Assembly (NCBI GenBank): GCA_027943335.1
Contig: BSBK01001119.1
Coordinates: 351,001-415,000 of the forward strand
From: Chamaecyparis obtusa
Taxonomy: Eukaryota > Streptophyta > Pinopsida > Cupressales > Cupressaceae
Direction of reading: 5' to 3'
DNA length: 64,000 nucleotides
Below the pieces are notes generated by a model. That model was not told the DNA's origin. It made no database searches and was given only the letters and a program-made list of their open reading frames with translations. The position numbers and the translations under genes were made by a program. Below are positions 1 to 11,234 of the stretch, piece after piece; position 1 is the stretch's first letter; each line of letters opens with the position of its first letter.

Positions 1-186
1 ATGCACCAAGACCTGGGAGAGTGGCTCCATCTAGTGATGAAGAGCTCAAATCTCAAGTTTTCAATTGAAATTTCAAAGCAAAGTAGATCTCTTATGATTA
101 TTATCTCTTTATTATTTAATAAGATATTTTTTGTGTTCAACTTAGGTGAAGGATGGATTCTTTAAGGCCCTTGCAAAATGTAAAGT

Positions 187-576
187 AAAGATGATGCTAC
201 CAAACTTTGGGGTCAGTGCCTTGCATTCACTAATCTTTGTGGTCCAACCTTTGACAGACCACAAGCGAGGACGAATAGAGTTGCATTAGCTCAAAATGAC
301 CCTATTGGATGGTGTACGTGGCATGGTGGGGATGCACCAACACTGAAAATACTTGTTGTTTGCCTTCTTTCACAAGTTATCAGTTCCTGTATTGCAGAGA
401 GAAATTGGTCCACATATAGCTTTATCCAATCAATCAAGAAGAATAACCTTACCTCTAGATGGTTGGAGAAGTTAGTGGCCGTTCACAGTGCACTGCGGCT
501 ACAGGATCGACAAACTACTGAATATTGTCAGACTCCAGCCTTATGTTGGGATGTCAATCCCAAAGAAGCTATGTAG
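187..576 (+). pseudogene. hAT transposase C-terminal dimerisation domain remnant
   Basis: An uninterrupted frame of 129 codons ends at a stop at 574-576. It carries the hallmarks of the hAT family C-terminus: WGxCLAFTNLCGPTF, then IGWCTWHGGDAPTLK, SQVISSCIAERNWSTYSFI, and EKLVAVHSALRLQDRQT. In this family the region mediates transposase dimerisation. The upstream frame (1-186) holds stops, and the BED finger and most of the catalytic core are absent, so this is a 5'-truncated, non-functional copy. It belongs to a different hAT lineage from the elements at 12838 and 36417. The 3' terminal repeat could not be placed; sequence to about 1000 may be the element's 3' end. Family identity is secure; element limits are unknown. 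Confidence 0.85.
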
Positions 577-2424
577 GTTGAGGATGACACACCTCCAAGA
601 TTTCTTGAGGTTCCATTAGATAAGGAAGACCCTCATCCTGCCAAGAACTCATATTCTAATTCTGATTTTGATTTAATTTCCTAGACCTACCATGTGCTAT
701 TTATGGACAACCATATATTTTCTTATATCTTGACATTATTAATATTATGGACAGCTGATTATGGAGTTGGACTTCTATGTTTACTGTTTAGTAGTTTAGT
801 TATAGACTTATAGTATGTCTATTGTATACATTTCAATATTTTATGTCATTTTATGCATGAAACTTGGAGCCTTTGGGCATTTTTGCTATATGTATGCCAT
901 ATTTTGAAAATGAAAGCATTCGAATTTTGTTAATTTGCTATATATTAAGCTTCTAAAATGTCTATGGTGAATGGTGTATCAATGTTATGATATGCATAGT
1001 TGAAATCTCTCTATATATATATAAAAATTCCCCTATTTTTTTAACAGCCACCCCCTAAAACTTGGCCCTAAACCATACCCCTACTGGAAACACATCCCCA
1101 TCCCCGAAACTCCGTGGAGCATAGGTGTGAATGCTATCCTTTCTCCCTATGTGAACTCTGTGATTATTGTGTTTGGGAGGTGTGATTATCTGCATAGCAC
1201 AGTGGCGTTGACCTACAAGTTCCACATGATCGGGCAGCATGGAAACCATCATTGATCTCTGAGTCAACATTGGACTCTCTCTACTCACCTTTTCTTCATC
1301 CATTTTAGTTCTTTCATATCATGTAAATGTATAATTCAAGGACCTCGAGTGCTATGCTATGTAAAGTTGTTTATTGTTTATTGGACCTTTTCCAGGTTTG
1401 CACAATTTTGTATTGCAATCTTATTTTCAGAATAAATGTAATTTGCATATTGAGAAGTTGTGGTGAAATGCTGTTTACTGCATATTAGTTTATTCTATCT
1501 TTAAACTGCATTGTGTTTCTACAAACATTCATAAAAAGGAGATGAATGAAATCTGAAACAAAACCAATCAGCGAAATGTGTATTAATCATTACTGGCTCT
1601 CACTCAAAATTGCAAGCATCTTCACACAAATAAAATCAGGGGTATACATTACAATAAACCATAATGTGGACCTCAACGAGTACTTATTGAGTCACAAGGC
1701 AAGAGAGTTCCAGCGAGTAACACTATATCTAGCAGTCTGCCAAAGAAATCACAGAGAAAAACAAAAAAAAAATTGAAGTTGAGAAATATTTATATCTTCT
1801 TTTTAAACTTTCAAAAACATTGTTGAGATGGCTAAATGTTTTCAACAAGTTTTGAGTCAAAAATCAGCTTCCTAATCCAAGTCATAAACCATGTGGCCAG
1901 AAAAAACTTTTTTAATGACCCATGAACATAACAAATTATCTATTCCTACATTGAAAATGTATAAATATTTGCTAGTCTAGCTAAAGGGAAAAAAGATACA
2001 GCTAACTTATTAGTATAAAAACCATGCATAGCCATAAATGTAACCGCCTGTGATATCATCAGCTGGAATTCCTCCATCTTCTAAAACTTCAATACTTTGC
2101 ATACTATCATGAATAGGTTCTAAAACAAAGTGCCACTACAATATTTGAAATACATCTCCATTTTATTTTCTAAAACAAAACTGTTCCTTAAAGGGATACT
2201 TGGACATTCATCGACTACCAACAGAACATACACTTCAGTCCTTGGATTAATTGATATTGTCAAATTCCAAATTACAATCTACCATTATTAAGTTGGTAAC
2301 CATGTGTAACAAATTTGTTACTAGTTCAGACCAAAAATATAATAGGAAAAAAAAATATAATAGGAAAGTTTACATGTAACCAGGATGTTCAACACATGCA
2401 ATGATTATTTAAAGAAATGATTAC
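577..2424. other. Non-coding, probably MLH1 intron with decayed repeats
   Basis: No convincing gene. It is AT-rich with short chance frames. On the minus strand about 2030-2135 there is a short open stretch reading DSMQSIEVLEDGGIPADD behind a possible acceptor (ttttag). It does not match the part of MLH1 expected next and is not recognised. Because it lies downstream of the MLH1 exon at 2425-2523 in gene orientation, it is most simply the start of the next intron. Confidence 0.4.
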
Positions 2425-2523
2425 CTGGGTGTAAAATATCCTTGTTGTGTTTGAGTGCATCAATTTTGACTCAACAGCATTCTGTATGGTGTCCACAAGA
2501 CTCTCTTGATTCAAGAGACTGAC
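2425..2523 (-). CDS. MLH1: MLH1 internal exon (end of transducer domain)
   Basis: A 99-bp, 33-codon exon, phase 0 at both ends. The intron ends in a pyrimidine-rich acceptor (ttattttctttcag) just right of 2523, and the donor gtaatc follows position 2425 on the minus strand. It encodes VSLLNQESLVDTIQNAVESK and a further 13 residues ending in RIFYTQ. Plant MLH1 has VSLLNQE at the same place, directly after the conserved HPTK motif. MLH1 pairs with PMS1/PMS2 or MLH3 as the MutL endonuclease of mismatch repair and meiotic crossover in the nucleus. This piece closes the second (S5-fold transducer) domain of the N-terminal ATPase region. No stop or frameshift is present. It is probably a real exon rather than a pseudogene, because frame and both splice sites are intact. 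The next exon is not seen to the left. Confidence 0.88.
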
Positions 2524-2927
2524 CTGAAAGAAAATAAGCCAACTTTTAAATAATAAATACATAAAACAGATCAACTTCTAGCAAGAGAACTTGCTATAGA
2601 TTTATAAATTTAAGTTAAAAAAGAAAGACATCCAAAATATAACAATTGTTTTATTCACACTTACTGATTAGTTTTATCAAGAGCCTTAAAGAGCAACAAC
2701 AAAAATTATTAAACACCAAGTGTGCTCAGACTTTACTAGAGTACTGTAATAGAATCCCAATCTAACAAAGTAACTGTGTATGAACTATGAAGTCATCTAT
2801 AGACTAACAAACAATAATAACAAATGGAATCAGAATAAGCTGTGTGATGCAGAGCAATTGATCCAGATTCCAAACAACTGGCCCATGCCCATTGTATATA
2901 ACCACCAAATCCATAAAGATCACCAGA

Positions 2928-3677
2928 GATAACCAGCAATACATTCCATTTAAATAACTCAGAAAATGTTATCGTATTATGCAACAGTAATACAAAACAA
3001 TGCAACTACAAATGATCCAATCTGAAATACAGAAATGCAACAGCAAGATTGGATGATCAAGAACCTGTAAATACAATGGTGAACTCTTCTGTGAATCCGC
3101 CTCGGAGATGAACTGGGTTTCCGTCCAATCCACCAAGAAAGCCTAAAAGTTTCCGTCCTCAGGTTTCAAAACCGAAAGCTGAAGCTTCCTGGATTCTCCA
3201 AGAGAAATAAATTCATATACTAAGCATGTACAAATAAGACTCCAAGCCTTCTTTTAAAGCTGCAACTGTGACTCTTCAGTTTCCTAACTCTGTCTCTTCC
3301 TATTCCCACTTTAAGTCACTTTAAATAAATATAACCGTTAAGTTATAAAGTGACATAATAAATAAATGAATCTTCTGGCATTAAAACGGAGGACCAAACG
3401 AACTCGGAAGATGACGTGTGATAGCTTGCCGGAAAGCTCTCGGCGAGACGCTCTAAGTCCAATACCGAAATGCCAAGAAAACTGAACTCTGTCGACTTAC
3501 TATAAATAGTAAGTACCTTGGAAACCCTATGGAAACTGCTTCGATTGGCCTGAAATTGAAATCACCTAGACCAAATATCCCACTGATCCCTACCAAGCCT
3601 CAGTTAGCCCACCAGACCACAATGAAATGGCTAACGACGCAGCACAAAATAATGTGCCCAAAAACGGGGACATTACA
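2928..3677 (-). repeat. E1 3' LTR (outer end truncated)
   Basis: Matches 10091-10839 almost base for base with small indels. Its inner edge at 3677 is the minus-strand start TGTAATGTCCCCG. It contains the palindromic TATA-like module at 3495-3514. Homology stops near 2928, where the sequence changes to unrelated intron DNA. Confidence 0.85.
3495..3514. promoter_or_regulatory. Palindromic TATA-like module in E1 3' LTR
   Basis: ACTTACTATAAATAGTAAGT: two perfect 9-base arms around AA. Counterparts lie at 10657-10676, 16134-16153, 16256-16275, 38826-38845, 38938-38957 and 39061-39080, with related copies at 31361-31613. A promoter role is inference. Confidence 0.55.
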
Positions 3678-3689
3678 AATCATCCCTTC

Positions 3690-5045
3690 TCGAAGATTGC
3701 TTTCCCTCAAGCAATCAGTATTTGCATACTGTGATCATAATACCTAGATCCCATACCAACCTTAGGGAAGTTGCTCGACCAATCTGTCGTGAAAAACTGA
3801 AACAAACAACATGCCCCAACCTGTGAAGCCATTCACACAGCATCAATACATCAACCAATCTAATGTCAGGGTCCCAAATCACCCCATGTGTCTGATGAGT
3901 CAAATCAATCTACCCTGTGTTTCCATCATCTATGATTAAAACCTCAATCCAACTAAGAATCTCACTCCAACTGAAATCATCAGCACCTCTACGGTCAGAT
4001 GAAGGGGGAAACCAAACATCATACCAATCAACTCCCTGAATAATTACCAACCGCGAGAATGTCCCTCCTGGATCCCACAAATAAAAGGGCCATCCATCTC
4101 CCCAGCTGACTAAGATATCCTGTCGTTCCATGCCCATACTGAGTGAATCACCAAAAATGTCCAACTGCCATAACACTGCCCCTCTGATCTGTAGCCCGAA
4201 CCCGAAACTGTAATGAAGAGGCAAACTATCAAGACTACAGGACAAGGCTTCCTCCTGCAAGCAGGGAAGCATAACCAACCAATCACTCATCCCACACCTA
4301 TGCAATAATCGAAAAAGAAAGTCCTCCGTAGGTGGGCTGAATGGAAAACAAAATGCATCCCATACAATGTGGCCAACATGTGATGCACTAACCAACTCCA
4401 CTAGAAATCCTAAATCAGCATTAGGATTCCATAGCTGTCTCTCTATACCTGGAGTCATACAATGCACACCATTGTGTGAAAAATTCACACCAACAAGCAT
4501 AATCATCATACCAAGCTCAATAACCCCATACTAAATAAGCTCTACCCAATCGTCATCATCATGCCCAAAATATGTGGTGATAAAATTACCATAAGCACTG
4601 GATGAATCGGTACAATAATGTAGAGGAGTCACATTTGCGTGAAGAAGGGAATGAATCAAGGGATGCTCACCAACACGAGACATCTCTCCATCAACGAGTG
4701 ATAGTGCAAGGAAAGGCATACCACCCATCATGCAATAAGACATAACCGCCCATCCTAAACTGTTGATGTAAAAACCAAACTACTCAACAACTGAGCTCAC
4801 CCCGCTACTCCAATCTGGTGCCCAAGACTCATTTCTAGTAACTGACCCTGGGTCCCAAATCCGGAAACCAATCTCATCCTCATCATGGAAGTAGGAAATA
4901 TTTTCCTCATCTAGCTCAAAAAGGGGATTATCAAATGTCAAATCAGCACCCATCTCAAACAAGGAATTATCAACCGCTTGAAAGTGATCTAACTCATAAA
5001 GAAACTCTGGGGGACCCAAAGATCTTTTGGGACAACTATCCAAGT
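3690..5045 (-). pseudogene. E1 NPLFEL/WDPG reading frames, broken
   Basis: Four consecutive minus-strand frames (4780-5043, 4531-4743, 3910-4509, 3715-3903) read as one decayed protein region with stops between them. The first has an acidic stretch with FDNPLFELDEENISYFHDED, followed by RIWDPGSVTRNESW. Later frames repeat the theme (LWDPGG, YDVWF, IWDPDI). E2 has the same acidic NPLFEL segment (21595-21500), and E3 has two WDPG repeats with FDVWF (62876-63472). The shared motifs show this is a family protein, not chance. I do not recognise a known domain. It occupies the pol position, just upstream of the 3' LTR. Confidence 0.5.
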
Positions 5046-5966
5046 CATAAGTCTGTTGTATGCTATCAAGCTCCTAAATCACCTCTTGAAATAATACGGA
5101 ACTTTCCTTGTCATCCTATTCCCTGTACTGGCTAGAGACAACAATCTGATTTCTTGCTTCCTGTAGAGCAATACGTGTGTGTTCTAGAGTGCCCTGAGTA
5201 ACACTAAGCTCTCTATTGAGCTTATTAACCTCATCCTCCTTTTCCCTCAACTACTCAGCATATTTCCCAACAACCTGTAACAGGTGGTCACGATCTGAAA
5301 GTAAACTTAGATATTCTAGTTTCCAATCCTCAAATGTTGTGTTGACCCCCTGTAAATTTGCAACATAGGATCCAATCCTTATACCATCTTGTCCTTTATC
5401 CCTCTGAGCTTTCCTGTATAGATCATCAATAACCTAGCGAGTGCTATCATGGTGAACAAGAGCTGCAATAATGGCATCGTCACTAACTTTCAACTGACTT
5501 TTCAAGGCATGCTTCTCGTCATTGTTATTCTGGGATGTATTACCAAGAGGGTCATCCATATCAACATTATGTATAAGTGAGGTTCTGCTAAAGAAATCAC
5601 ATGATTCCTCATTACATTACATGAATCGCTAAAGGCTTCCAACTGATTACCGCAGCCTTTAACCATGAATTTGTCAAACTCAGCCTCCAAGTCACCAAAG
5701 TAGAACTCTGAGCACTCTCCACTATGTTCGAAAAGAGATGTATTCAAAATTACATTTTCATTATCACTTGGCTACAATTCATCTTCTCTCTGATTAATAC
5801 CACAAACATGCTCCTGTGACCAGCCCTCTTGGCATATAAAACAAATCTGCCCTGTTCTCGCTTGGTCCTTGCCCATTACCGGAGATCCTACAACCTGTAA
5901 GCCTAATGATACTTGTTCATTTCCAGTCAATAAATTCTTGAATCGTTTCGCCTGAAGCTTAATCAG
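5046..5966 (-). pseudogene. E1 coiled-coil and zinc-finger linker region, broken
   Basis: On the minus strand, after the PDS5-like stop, the frame continues with CFICQEGWSQEHVC near 5850-5802. This resembles the CxxC..H..C gag finger of plant chromoviruses (CFxCGxxWxPGHxC). An acidic segment follows, then a heptad-rich region (HLLQVVGKYAE, LREKEDEVNKLNRELS, LEHTRIALQEARNQ) at about 5310-5130. It closes with TYDLDSCPK, which E2 repeats as TYDLDQHCSK. Several stops break the frame. The function in the element is unknown; a gag-like structural role is plausible given the finger. Confidence 0.5.
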
Positions 5967-6871
5967 TTAAGCTAAGAGTTCACATGCCACGGATGAGTAT
6001 TTTATTTCTCCTCTCCAGATTGCCAACAATTCTAATTGCAATTGTTCACATATGTCATTGTCCTCATCTAAAATCAAGGATAGGATAGTCTTTATGCACA
6101 TCTTCACCTCATCTGGATGACACTTCTTGAAATTACTTAGGAGGCACTGAAATAATTGTTGAACCATTTTATCACACCTGAGATTCAACATGTGGCTGAA
6201 AATTCTAGTACTTGCCATTAACTCCAAGATTTTTACCTGCTTACCAAAGGTAGAATCTCTGTCATTTTTCTATCCACCCAAACTGTCCACGATCAGTTGT
6301 AATAATTGTATCCAAATGTGATCAATATAAGGAGTAATAGGGGTTGTAAGTTGTGGGATCTCACTGAGACATGAAGCAATTGCAAGCCTAATGTCTTTAT
6401 GTGGATGATTCATAAACTTGCGTTGGACCAAAGTAACCATTGAGGGATGCATAGCCCAATTGAAAAGCATGCAATTAGATTGATCTACCCTAGATAGATA
6501 TGAATTTATCTCATCTAATTTGGCAAGCATACCTCCCATAAATTTATGATCCTCCAATTGCCATCCAAGACAATATAACTCATTTCCAATTTCAATTTCC
6601 TTCCGTATGTCCCTTAGCTCCTCACCATAGAATGTGTCATTGAATTCCTTCGAGAAAACTAGGCTTTCCAAGGTCTCCATCATTCAATTTCCTCTAAGCT
6701 TTCTGCAATAGCCTGAGTAAGAGTTAATACCATTAACCTCTGAAATTGAGAAATGTTGTCATCACTATAATCTTTCTGAATTATTCTTGGCTGAAAATGA
6801 TCAAAATAAATCATTGTTCTTAGTCTTGTTAACATCTCAACATCATTATGATAGTAGACATTGTTCAACAA
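5967..6871 (-). pseudogene. Captured PDS5-like (sister chromatid cohesion) segment in E1
   Basis: Minus-strand frames 6680-6871, 6270-6683 and 5967-6227. The part from about 6550 downward follows the N-terminal HEAT-repeat order of plant PDS5: KLDEINSYLSRVDQS, then HPHKDIRLAIASCLSEI, TPITPYIDHIW, LLQLIVDSLGG, one stop, FGKQVKILELMA, LRCDKMVQQLFQCLL and CIKTILSLILDEDNDI. PDS5 binds cohesin and regulates sister-chromatid cohesion. The 6680-6871 portion is not recognised as PDS5. Only about 200 of the roughly 900 or more PDS5 residues are present, there is no sign of introns, and the segment sits inside an LTR element, so this is a retro-captured fragment. E2 carries the same region, so capture predates both copies. 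Confidence 0.72.
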
Positions 6872-7039
6872 TACAGGAGATGACCAGATTTCATATTCAT
6901 TTAATCTTTGACTAAAGTCGCTAATTCAATGCAACTCCCTGATAATCCAAGAGCTAATGTACTGCAGAGAAATTTATCTAGTCGAACAGCTTGCTTGTGA
7001 AGACTGATTTCTAATCTTAAACCTTATTTCTCTGTTTCA

Positions 7040-7222
7040 GTTGTGAATCTCTTACTTATGCGGGTTGAAGGAGTTCACTGTCGTATTTGTTTTCACCAAG
7101 AACAGAATGCACCCTATTTCAAATTTCATATAGCCAATATACCGTGTAATACTGGTTGTAATGATCCAAAGCCAATCTCTGCTGAATATTTTTTGTCTGA
7201 TCCAGAATGTAGGAGTTTACTG
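7040..7222 (+). pseudogene. Exon-like fragment of unknown gene, antisense in E1
   Basis: After a good acceptor-like tract (cttatttctctgtttcag, ending about 7038) comes an open stretch reading MRVEGVHCRICFHQEQNAPY and further to CNTGCNDPKPISAEYF and LSDPECRSLL. The composition is protein-like, with paired Cys/His residues. It lies on the plus strand of a minus-strand element, which suggests a captured exon. I do not recognise the gene. Confidence 0.35.
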
Positions 7223-7290
7223 TAGTTACTGATTCAAGTTTGTTTAATGTTACAAGGAACATGTGATTCCTTTCTCAAAGAATTTATTAC

Positions 7291-8626
7291 TGATGCAGAG
7301 CGCACAGCAAAAGGATGAATGAGCCCAATCTAATATCAAAATCAAATATATCCTTCAAGAAATCAAACATAATCCATTGTATAACCGATTATACTTGGCA
7401 CAAAAATTCAGTCTTCTGATATCTCAATGATGAGAATATCAATCACACCAACTTTATCATATAACTCTCCTCAATTAGTTATTGAATCAACTTAGCAATA
7501 AACGGTTGTATTCACTATTTCTTACAAAATTTGAGATCAACAAAGTAATAGTTCTTTAAAACTATTTCAGAATTCGTACCCAGAATAACTCTCGGTCTTG
7601 GTTCATTCTCTGTTACAATAAACCGAATTCATAAACATTAAATTTCTTCAAATCACTGGTGCAGTTTGCTTACAATGCTCTTTCTTCACAACATACGCAC
7701 GATCCTCCTTAATACAAATGCAATAACTGACATTGCAATCGATGAACATGAATGACTGTGTTGATGATCACGATACAGACACCGAACTTCCACCTTGCAA
7801 CGAACTGTAACAGTTAACTCGAAACTATTAACTGTTTCACTAAACCCGATTTCAACATATCACTGTTCCCTCAATAAACCGATTCATAACAGCATTAAAC
7901 TCCTTCGAAAATATGATGCCATTTATCAACTCAAATAAATCAAACAGACCTCTTCGAAAATGGTTGTCTTCAAATGGAACCCGATACAAATTTGGGATTA
8001 AAGGACTGTTTACCAATCACCACTGCAAACATCAAATAAAGTAGATTTCAAACATACCATAGTCCCGTAACACCACTAATAACCATCCATTGCTATTGAA
8101 AACAGAGATCTTTGAACCGAAAGAAAATGATAGCGGATTTTGATACAATACATAACATTCTTAAATCCGAACAGCCAAAGAGAAAATCGAATGCAGATAT
8201 AAAATGTTATTTTTTTCATTCTTTGTATTACATGACTACAACAATTTCTCTTTCATTCTCCATTTTACTCTACTCCACTTCGATTCCTTTTATCGGTTTT
8301 CAAAATGTATATATAAAAAGAATGTGCAAAACTGACTTGAACCGATAACTAACTCAAACTAAATCATAAAACTAACTCGAACTTCCACTTATTCTATCCG
8401 ACGAAAAATGACCGATGTGGATACTAATTAAACTAGAAAGATAGATTGTGGATTATACACCTTATTATTCACTATATCTAAGACACTTAAGACTAAGACT
8501 TAACCTTCATACCCAATTATAACAATAAGACCCGAAATGGCTTAACAAGCCATATTACAATATAATTTAACCCAAAATAATCGAGAATCTTCAAAATATC
8601 TTCACTTTCCGGATGCCCCTGCATCA
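7291..8626 (-). mobile_element. Solo LTR with ATTAC target duplication, nested in E1
   Basis: The 1336-bp unit starts TGATGCAG and ends CTGCATCA (8-base inverted ends). It is flanked by a perfect 5-bp duplication ATTAC at 7286-7290 and 8627-8631. There is no internal coding or second LTR, so this is a solo LTR left by recombination. Orientation is assigned minus because the right end reads TGATGCAGGGGCATCC, which resembles plant LTR starts. That orientation is less certain than the boundaries. Confidence 0.85.
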
Positions 8627-8631
8627 ATTAC

Positions 8632-9983
8632 TAGGCTATTGCGATTCGGCTGTGTATTAGAGTGTTCTCGATTAAACCGTTACTCCACATATACACATAT
8701 TTAGACATACAACCACAAGCTCTATGCAGTGAACAAGATCTTGGACAATGCTTAGCCTCGAGTTCAGACTTCCTCCAACTAGTGTTGCACTTCGAATGCA
8801 GTCTGGATCATTGGTCATGCGTGGTTCCCAGCTGCCAAGTAACTTAGTGAACGGCGCTAGAAAGGGACTCCTACACAGCAATCAGCCTAAACCCATGTGG
8901 AAAAACAATCACGATGGTGGGAAGGATTGTCATCCATCCACACTGGTATGTCAGTCCCGTGCGTGAGGACTATCTCTTGCTCCTGCACTACAAAACCTAG
9001 CCGTAAGTAGTGTTTGTGACGTCAGAAGGAGCAAGGCTAACACAGACACCCAACCCCGCACTAGAACCGGTCTTTATTTTATCCCAAACTTGCGTTGTTT
9101 GTAGCTCGCCCAGACTTAATGCCAGTAGCCCGAACTAACTGGTCTGCGCCAAGGTTGATACGGTAGCAATAAAGCCATAGCCAGATGTTAATCAGTTTCC
9201 TCAACCACTACCATTCACTGTGTGTTCAACCACCCATCTACTCACATAAACACCTTAAAGAGATTATGTTGTTGATTGCTTTCTTCAAAGCATTGCGACA
9301 CCCGACCTCCTGGTACCTTCCACCAACCGTCACTACTCACAGGAAGACTCACTCCCTCCACCCACACTCCAACCAACTCACCGCTCAAGCTGGTTGTAAC
9401 GTGCATACAACACTCGCCTATCAGCTCGCATGGTGTGTTCACACATGGCTGGAACTGATCATGAGCGTGTGCTAAAGTCCACACGCTCGAGACTTCTCCC
9501 TTCCCTATCGAACTCGGTAGTGCTTTATCGGCCTGTGCTTTACTGTCGCCCTGATAGCATTACCATCGTATGCCAAAAGTGTATTTGTTCCTTAGAGTTA
9601 TCTCTGCTTAGGTGCTCATGAGTTCAAACTTGGCCACCGGATACATGCGTGACTTCCGCTAAAGAGGTCACACCATTTCATACAACCCCAAACCACTGCT
9701 AAAAGCTCTGCGACAAACTTCAAATCAATATATGAGAATATCACGTCATTGTTGGGCGTATATGAAGTGTTCTTTCTAATAAAGAAATAACTCTAATGCT
9801 GGTGTTTCCAAATTTCCTGTGCCTGACTGAAGTACCTTACTATGGGTTGTGCAACAATAATTAATAAACCAGAATCCAAGAAAAACTTCAATGAAATGTA
9901 ATCCAATACTCTGATTTTGTACTGAAAAAACCCTTCCGTAGATTTGTTTCTGAAGAAAAACCTCACAGGCTGGCAAGATTTTT
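8632..9983 (-). other. E1 5' internal leader, no recognised gene
   Basis: Sequence between the nested solo LTR and the primer-binding site. It looks richer in G+C than its surroundings (about 8700-9600) and has overlapping short frames on both strands, none recognised. It probably represents the untranslated leader of E1. Confidence 0.4.
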
Positions 9984-9996
9984 AGCTCTGATACCA
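9984..9996 (-). other. E1 primer-binding site
   Basis: Read on the minus strand as TGGTATCAGAGCT, one base downstream of the 5' LTR end at 9998. It is complementary to the 3' end of initiator methionine tRNA, the usual plant LTR primer. Confidence 0.8.
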
Positions 9997-9997
9997 C

Positions 9998-10839
9998 TGT
10001 AATATCCCAAATTGATATTTTTCTCAAATACTTCTCAAATAAATATCTCAGAAATATAAACGAACACATGCATGCAATATAATATTGATTTCACAAAGAT
10101 AACCAGCAATACATTCCATTTAAATAACTCAAAAAATGTTATCTTATTATGCAACAGCAATACGAAACAATGAAACTACAAATGATCCAATCTAAAATAC
10201 AGAAATGCAACAGCAAGATTGGATGATCAAGAATCTGTAAATACAATGACGAACTCTTCTGTGAATCCGGCCCGGAGATGAACTGGGTTTCCGTCCAATC
10301 CACCGAGAAAGCCTGAAGGTTTCCATCCTTAGGTTTCAAAACCGAAAGCTGAAGCTTCCTGAATTCTCCAAGAGAAATAAATTCATAATCTAAGCATGTA
10401 CAAATGAGACTCCAAGCCTTCTTTTAAAGCTGCAATTGTGACTCTTTAGTTTCCTAACTCTGTCTCTTCATATTCCCACTTTAAGTCACTTTAAATAAAT
10501 ATAATCGTTAAGTTATAAAGTGACATAATAAATAAAGTAAGGAATCTTCTGGAATTAAAACGAACTCGGAAGATGACGTGTGATAGCTTCTCGGAAAGCT
10601 CTCGGCGAGACGCTCCAAGTCCAATACTGAAATGCCAAGAAAACTGAACTCTGTCAACTTACTATAAATAATAAGTACCCTGGAAACCCTGTGGAAACTG
10701 CTTCGATTGGCCTGAAACTGAAATCACCTAGGCCAAATATCCCATTGATCCCTGCCAAGCCTCAGTTAGCCCACCAGACCACGATGAAATGGCAAACGAC
10801 GCAACACGAAATAATGTGCCCAAAAAAGGGGACATTATA
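9998..10839 (-). repeat. E1 5' LTR
   Basis: 842 bp. The plus-strand left edge is TGTAATATCCC; the right edge ..GGGGACATTATA has mutated from ..ACATTACA. It pairs with 2928-3677. The TATA-like palindrome at 10657-10676 has one arm base changed. Confidence 0.85.
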
Positions 10840-11234
10840 GTTTAAGGTTGGGCTTTGTAGCTAATATACTTTCCAAGGTGAAGAAATTAATAGAAAAACA
10901 TGTGATTCTTGATCACACAAGTCTCAAGATCTTTACCATCAATGTGCTCTCTCATAAAATTTAGGACCCATATGTGGTTGTAGACTTTGTGATGTTCATT
11001 GTATCTTCAACCACATTCTTTCAAGGAAAGCGTGATGTCCTACTTCAAATTCTCAACATGGAGGAATATGACCTTCCAAGAAAGAAATTGATTAGGAAGA
11101 ATCAATATGAAGTAGCAAAGAAGCCCTTGTTATAGTAATTATTAAATGATAATGGTCAATCAGTCATTAGTAGTAAGCCTTAATAAAATTGTTTTGACTT
11201 TAGGATATACTTTATGTTTCAATTCACTTTAGTA
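10840..11234. other. Unassigned intron sequence
   Basis: A plus-strand stretch (about 10899-11134) reads with one stop and contains EEYDLPRKKLIRKNQYEVAK, which looks protein-like but is not recognised. Otherwise nothing is visible. Confidence 0.25.

Larger units (their letters stand above)
2928..10839 (-). mobile_element. E1: non-autonomous Ty3/gypsy-type LTR element with captured PDS5-like segment
   Basis: Both LTRs share long near-identical stretches: left partial copy 2928-3677, right copy 9998-10839. On the minus strand the right LTR is the 5' LTR. It ends ..GGGATATTACA, is followed after one base by TGGTATCAGAGC (initiator-Met tRNA primer site), and starts with a decayed TGTAATGTCCCC. 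The interior holds no reverse transcriptase or integrase. It carries in order (5' to 3', minus strand) an untranslated-looking leader (9983-8632), a PDS5-like segment (6871-5967), a gag-like zinc finger (about 5850-5802), coiled-coil sequence, an acidic NPLFEL segment (about 4890-4910) and WDPG frames to 3690. A short LLEGKQ-like tail abuts the 3' LTR and resembles the C-terminus of chromovirus pol. The left LTR is truncated at its outer end, so no target duplication was found. A solo LTR (7291-8626) is nested inside. Confidence 0.78.

Noticed and set aside
2030..2135. Short minus-strand exon-like stretch DSMQSIEVLEDGG
   Set aside because: Does not match the MLH1 region expected next, no clear donor, too short to support.
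2425..2523. MLH1 exon as part of a captured fragment in an LTR element
   Set aside because: It lies outside the E1 LTR homology, has intact splice signals on both sides and continues the other exon in phase, which a random capture would not.
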